DNA of 64,000 nt from Gracilibacillus orientalis (GTDB taxonomy: Bacteria; Bacillota; Bacilli; Bacillales; Amphibacillaceae), in contig NZ_FOTR01000001.1 of the NCBI RefSeq assembly GCF_900114645.1, forward strand, positions 558,001 through 622,000, written 5' to 3'. The position numbers and the translations under genes are program-made. Positions 61,940 to 64,000 of the stretch are shown here, piece after piece. Position 1 is the first letter of the stretch. Each line of letters starts with the position of its first letter. The notes below the pieces were generated by a model that saw only the letters and a list, made by a program, of their open reading frames with translations, did no database searches and had not been told where the DNA came from.

Positions 61940-63268
61940 CTATTGTGGTATAGAGTTTTCTGCGTTAATATAACCAGCACCATAAATATTATTATCTCGG
62001 TCTTCCCATAAATCCGCACCGTTTTTCAGTAACTCTTTTATCTCATCAGGTGTTAAATCCGGGTTGTGTTGTTTCATCAAACTAACTATCCCAGCACAGA
62101 TTGGTGTCGCCATTGACGTACCCGACATGGTAAAGTAAAAATCTTCGACACGATTGGGTTTTTGCAGTTTATCAATATAAGAATTCGGTGAACGTAAGGA
62201 TATAATATCTGCTCCAGGTGCAAGAATATCTGGTTTTACTTCACCGTAAATCGTTGGTCCTCTACTGGAGAAACTTGCTACGTCATCATCACTGCGCGTA
62301 TCGGCTGTGTCACGATCATCTAATGCTCCCACGGTAATGACTCGATCACTGAGAGCTGGACTTGAAATGGTTTGTGGGTCAGGTCCACTATTACCAGCTG
62401 CAACACAGACGGTAATACCACTTCTCCAAGCCTCTTCTGCGATTTGAACCAATGGATCCTGATCTTCTTCTCCATAATCCTGTGGTTGTGTCCCCAGAGA
62501 CATACTTAAAATGTCAATCGGACTATCCGGATTATCTTCATTATATTGAATACACCATTCAACACCTTGCATGATCGTATCTAAGGAACCCGATCCCATA
62601 TTATTTAATACTTTTACGCCTGCCACATTTGCTTCTGGAGCCGGTCCCATGTACTTCCCGGAAGAAGCGGATCCATTTCCGGCTACATCTCCGGCGCAAT
62701 GCGTCCCATGACCATTATCATCATAAGGTTCAGACCGGCCATTAATAAAATCTACAAAATCAGTGATTCTTCCCGATAAATCCTGATGAGGATAGATACC
62801 TGTATCAACAATCGCAACTTTAGTACCCTGTCCTGTTAACGTCGTATTATTTCGAACCACTTGTTTCGCGTTAGATGATTCAACCGCAACGTCTAATAAC
62901 GCGTGAATTTCTTTATTCCCATAGACCTTCTTGACATGCTTACAATTTGATAACATCTCATCTAAACTGTCAGGAGTCATATCCGCTGAACAACAGGAAA
63001 TTCTGGAGTAATAGTTGTATAGTTTATTCTTTCGATGTTTTTTAGTAATCTGTCCTATTTGATAACACCCTGACTCATAAGCATCAGGATGAAACTGAAC
63101 AATAACCGACAACTTTTTCTTACGCTTTAACCTTTTTTCAAATAATCGATGCAAAAAGCACGGTGTATATTTAAAAGGATGATAAAGATTAACTAACTCA
63201 TTACGCAAAGGTCGATCTAATTGCTTTGCATGGTTACGCACCGTCTGAATCATAGAATACCCAAACAA
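61940..63268 (-). CDS. aprX: AprX-type subtilisin-like serine protease
   Basis: A 442-residue protease without a signal peptide, the same length and plan as Bacillus AprX. It starts MFGYSMIQTVRNHAKQLDRP, has an N-terminal inhibitor-like region (about 45-125), then the S8 domain with D155 (AIVDTGIYPH), H187 (DDNGHGTH) and S385 (MSGTSMATP). It is thought to act inside the cell or after lysis in late stationary phase. It is monocistronic. Confidence 0.92.
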   Translation of the reverse strand: MFGYSMIQTVRNHAKQLDRPLRNELVNLYHPFKYTPCFLHRLFEKRLKRKKKLSVIVQFHPDAYESGCYQIGQITKKHRKNKLYNYYSRISCCSADMTPDSLDEMLSNCKHVKKVYGNKEIHALLDVAVESSNAKQVVRNNTTLTGQGTKVAIVDTGIYPHQDLSGRITDFVDFINGRSEPYDDNGHGTHCAGDVAGNGSASSGKYMGPAPEANVAGVKVLNNMGSGSLDTIMQGVEWCIQYNEDNPDSPIDILSMSLGTQPQDYGEEDQDPLVQIAEEAWRSGITVCVAAGNSGPDPQTISSPALSDRVITVGALDDRDTADTRSDDDVASFSSRGPTIYGEVKPDILAPGADIISLRSPNSYIDKLQKPNRVEDFYFTMSGTSMATPICAGIVSLMKQHNPDLTPDEIKELLKNGADLWEDRDNNIYGAGYINAENSIPQ

Positions 63269-63536
63269 ATTATCCCCTCATTTCTACTTTTCTTACACTC
63301 TATGAGGGAATGAAAGGTTTGGAATCCATGATTGTCCATGAATTGTCGAAAATAGGCGAATCGGAAAAGTGAGAGAATATATTCATACCTTTGCCACCTT
63401 CATTCCATTACCTTTTCAGCAATTTTCTAGATGTTTCTAGTAATATATTACATTCATTAATTTTCTTTATATTTATATACTATACTAAGTACAATATTTT
63501 TATTTCTTCTAATTAAATCAAAGAGAGGAGAACAAA

Positions 63537-64000
63537 ATGAGCAATAAAACTAGAATTGTCCGAAACCTTAATTTAAATTGGAAATTTCACAGAGGAGATG
63601 AACCGAAAGCATGGTATAAAGGGCATGACGATTCCGGCTGGCGGGACATTACTCTTCCTCATGATTGGTCTGTCGAAGAACCTTTTTCGAAGGAGCACTC
63701 CAGCGGGTCCGGTTACGTAGCTGGCGGTACAGGATGGTATAGAAAAAGGTTTACACTTTCCCCTGAATCAGAAGAAAAGAGAGTATATATTACCTTTGAA
63801 GGCATTTATAATCATTCCCAAGTCTGGTGCAATAGCTACTACATTGGAAAAAGACCGTATGGATATAGCACCTTTACATATGACATCACAGATTTCATCA
63901 CTTCTGAAGGAAACAATGTTATATCTGTAAAAGTTAATCATAAAGATGTTGCTGATTCCCGATGGTATACTGGTTCTGGAATTTATCGTGATGTTTACCT
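63537..64000 (+). CDS. GH2 beta-galactosidase, N-terminal part (cut by window edge)
   Basis: The ATG at 63537 follows AGAGAGGAG. The 154 residues in view are the sugar-binding domain of a large GH2 enzyme (WRDITLPHDWSVEEPFSKEH, GGTGWYRKRF, VYITFEGIYNHSQVW, DSRWYTGSGIYRDVY). These motifs mark the BgaA-like beta-galactosidase branch. No signal peptide is present, so it is intracellular. The catalytic domain lies outside the window. Confidence 0.85.
   Translation, partial: MSNKTRIVRNLNLNWKFHRGDEPKAWYKGHDDSGWRDITLPHDWSVEEPFSKEHSSGSGYVAGGTGWYRKRFTLSPESEEKRVYITFEGIYNHSQVWCNSYYIGKRPYGYSTFTYDITDFITSEGNNVISVKVNHKDVADSRWYTGSGIYRDVY

Overview
This is AT-rich DNA (roughly 37% GC by eye) with Gram-positive gene style: strong AGGAGG ribosome sites, many TTG and GTG starts, lipobox lipoproteins and CcpA-type cre sites. 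An AprX-type subtilase, a SigX/RsiX-like pair, an LnrJKLMN-like cluster, YesL/YesM/YesN and HtpX point to the Bacillaceae. The many carbohydrate and pectin genes suggest a plant-polysaccharide-degrading, perhaps moderately halophilic genus such as Gracilibacillus; the genus is inference. No rRNA, tRNA, phage or CRISPR array was seen.

Layout. 1-5.4 kb: the N-terminus of a sensor kinase (cut by the window edge), a MalEFG-type sugar importer and a frameshifted Gfo/Idh oxidoreductase. 5.5-14.7 kb: a Yes/Lpl-type operon on the minus strand (YesM kinase, YesN regulator, LplABC-type importer, YesL, GH2 glycosidase). 15-24 kb: housekeeping and accessory genes (O-antigen-ligase-like protein, D-amino acid aminotransferase, quinone reductase, VOC protein, NCS2 permease, ECF sigma/anti-sigma pair) and a decayed polysaccharide deacetylase. 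24-27 kb: a secreted rhamnogalacturonan lyase behind a cre site and a possible leader peptide. 27-36 kb: small metabolic genes (AKR, SDR, HtpX, an Rrf2/flavoprotein/methyltransferase redox group, YitT, Nudix, tiny membrane proteins), peppered with copies of a structured intergenic repeat. 36-44.5 kb: a FadR-type regulator, split transketolase and ABC importer operon, convergent with an ascorbate-type PTS. 44.7-50 kb: an LnrJKLMN-like two-component system and ABC exporter. 50-57 kb: RDD protein, amidohydrolase, PadR/HAAS pair, a probable Zur-controlled ZinT lipoprotein, TM2 protein, and an ECF sigma factor followed by a ClpP paralogue. 57-64 kb: pectate lyase, repeat-rich intergenic DNA, NERD protein, acetyltransferase, AprX and the start of another GH2 beta-galactosidase.

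How it fits together: secreted pectate and rhamnogalacturonan lyases would release oligosaccharides. Importers, none with its own ATPase, would bring them in, GH2 enzymes would trim them, and cre sites would put the uptake and lyase genes under catabolite control. The most unusual items are a repeat family with long and short forms, one copy of which splits a small gene; a 21-bp-phased array of TTCCWWGGAA palindromes; the sigma factor/ClpP operon; and the orphan transketolase-importer-PTS neighbourhood.
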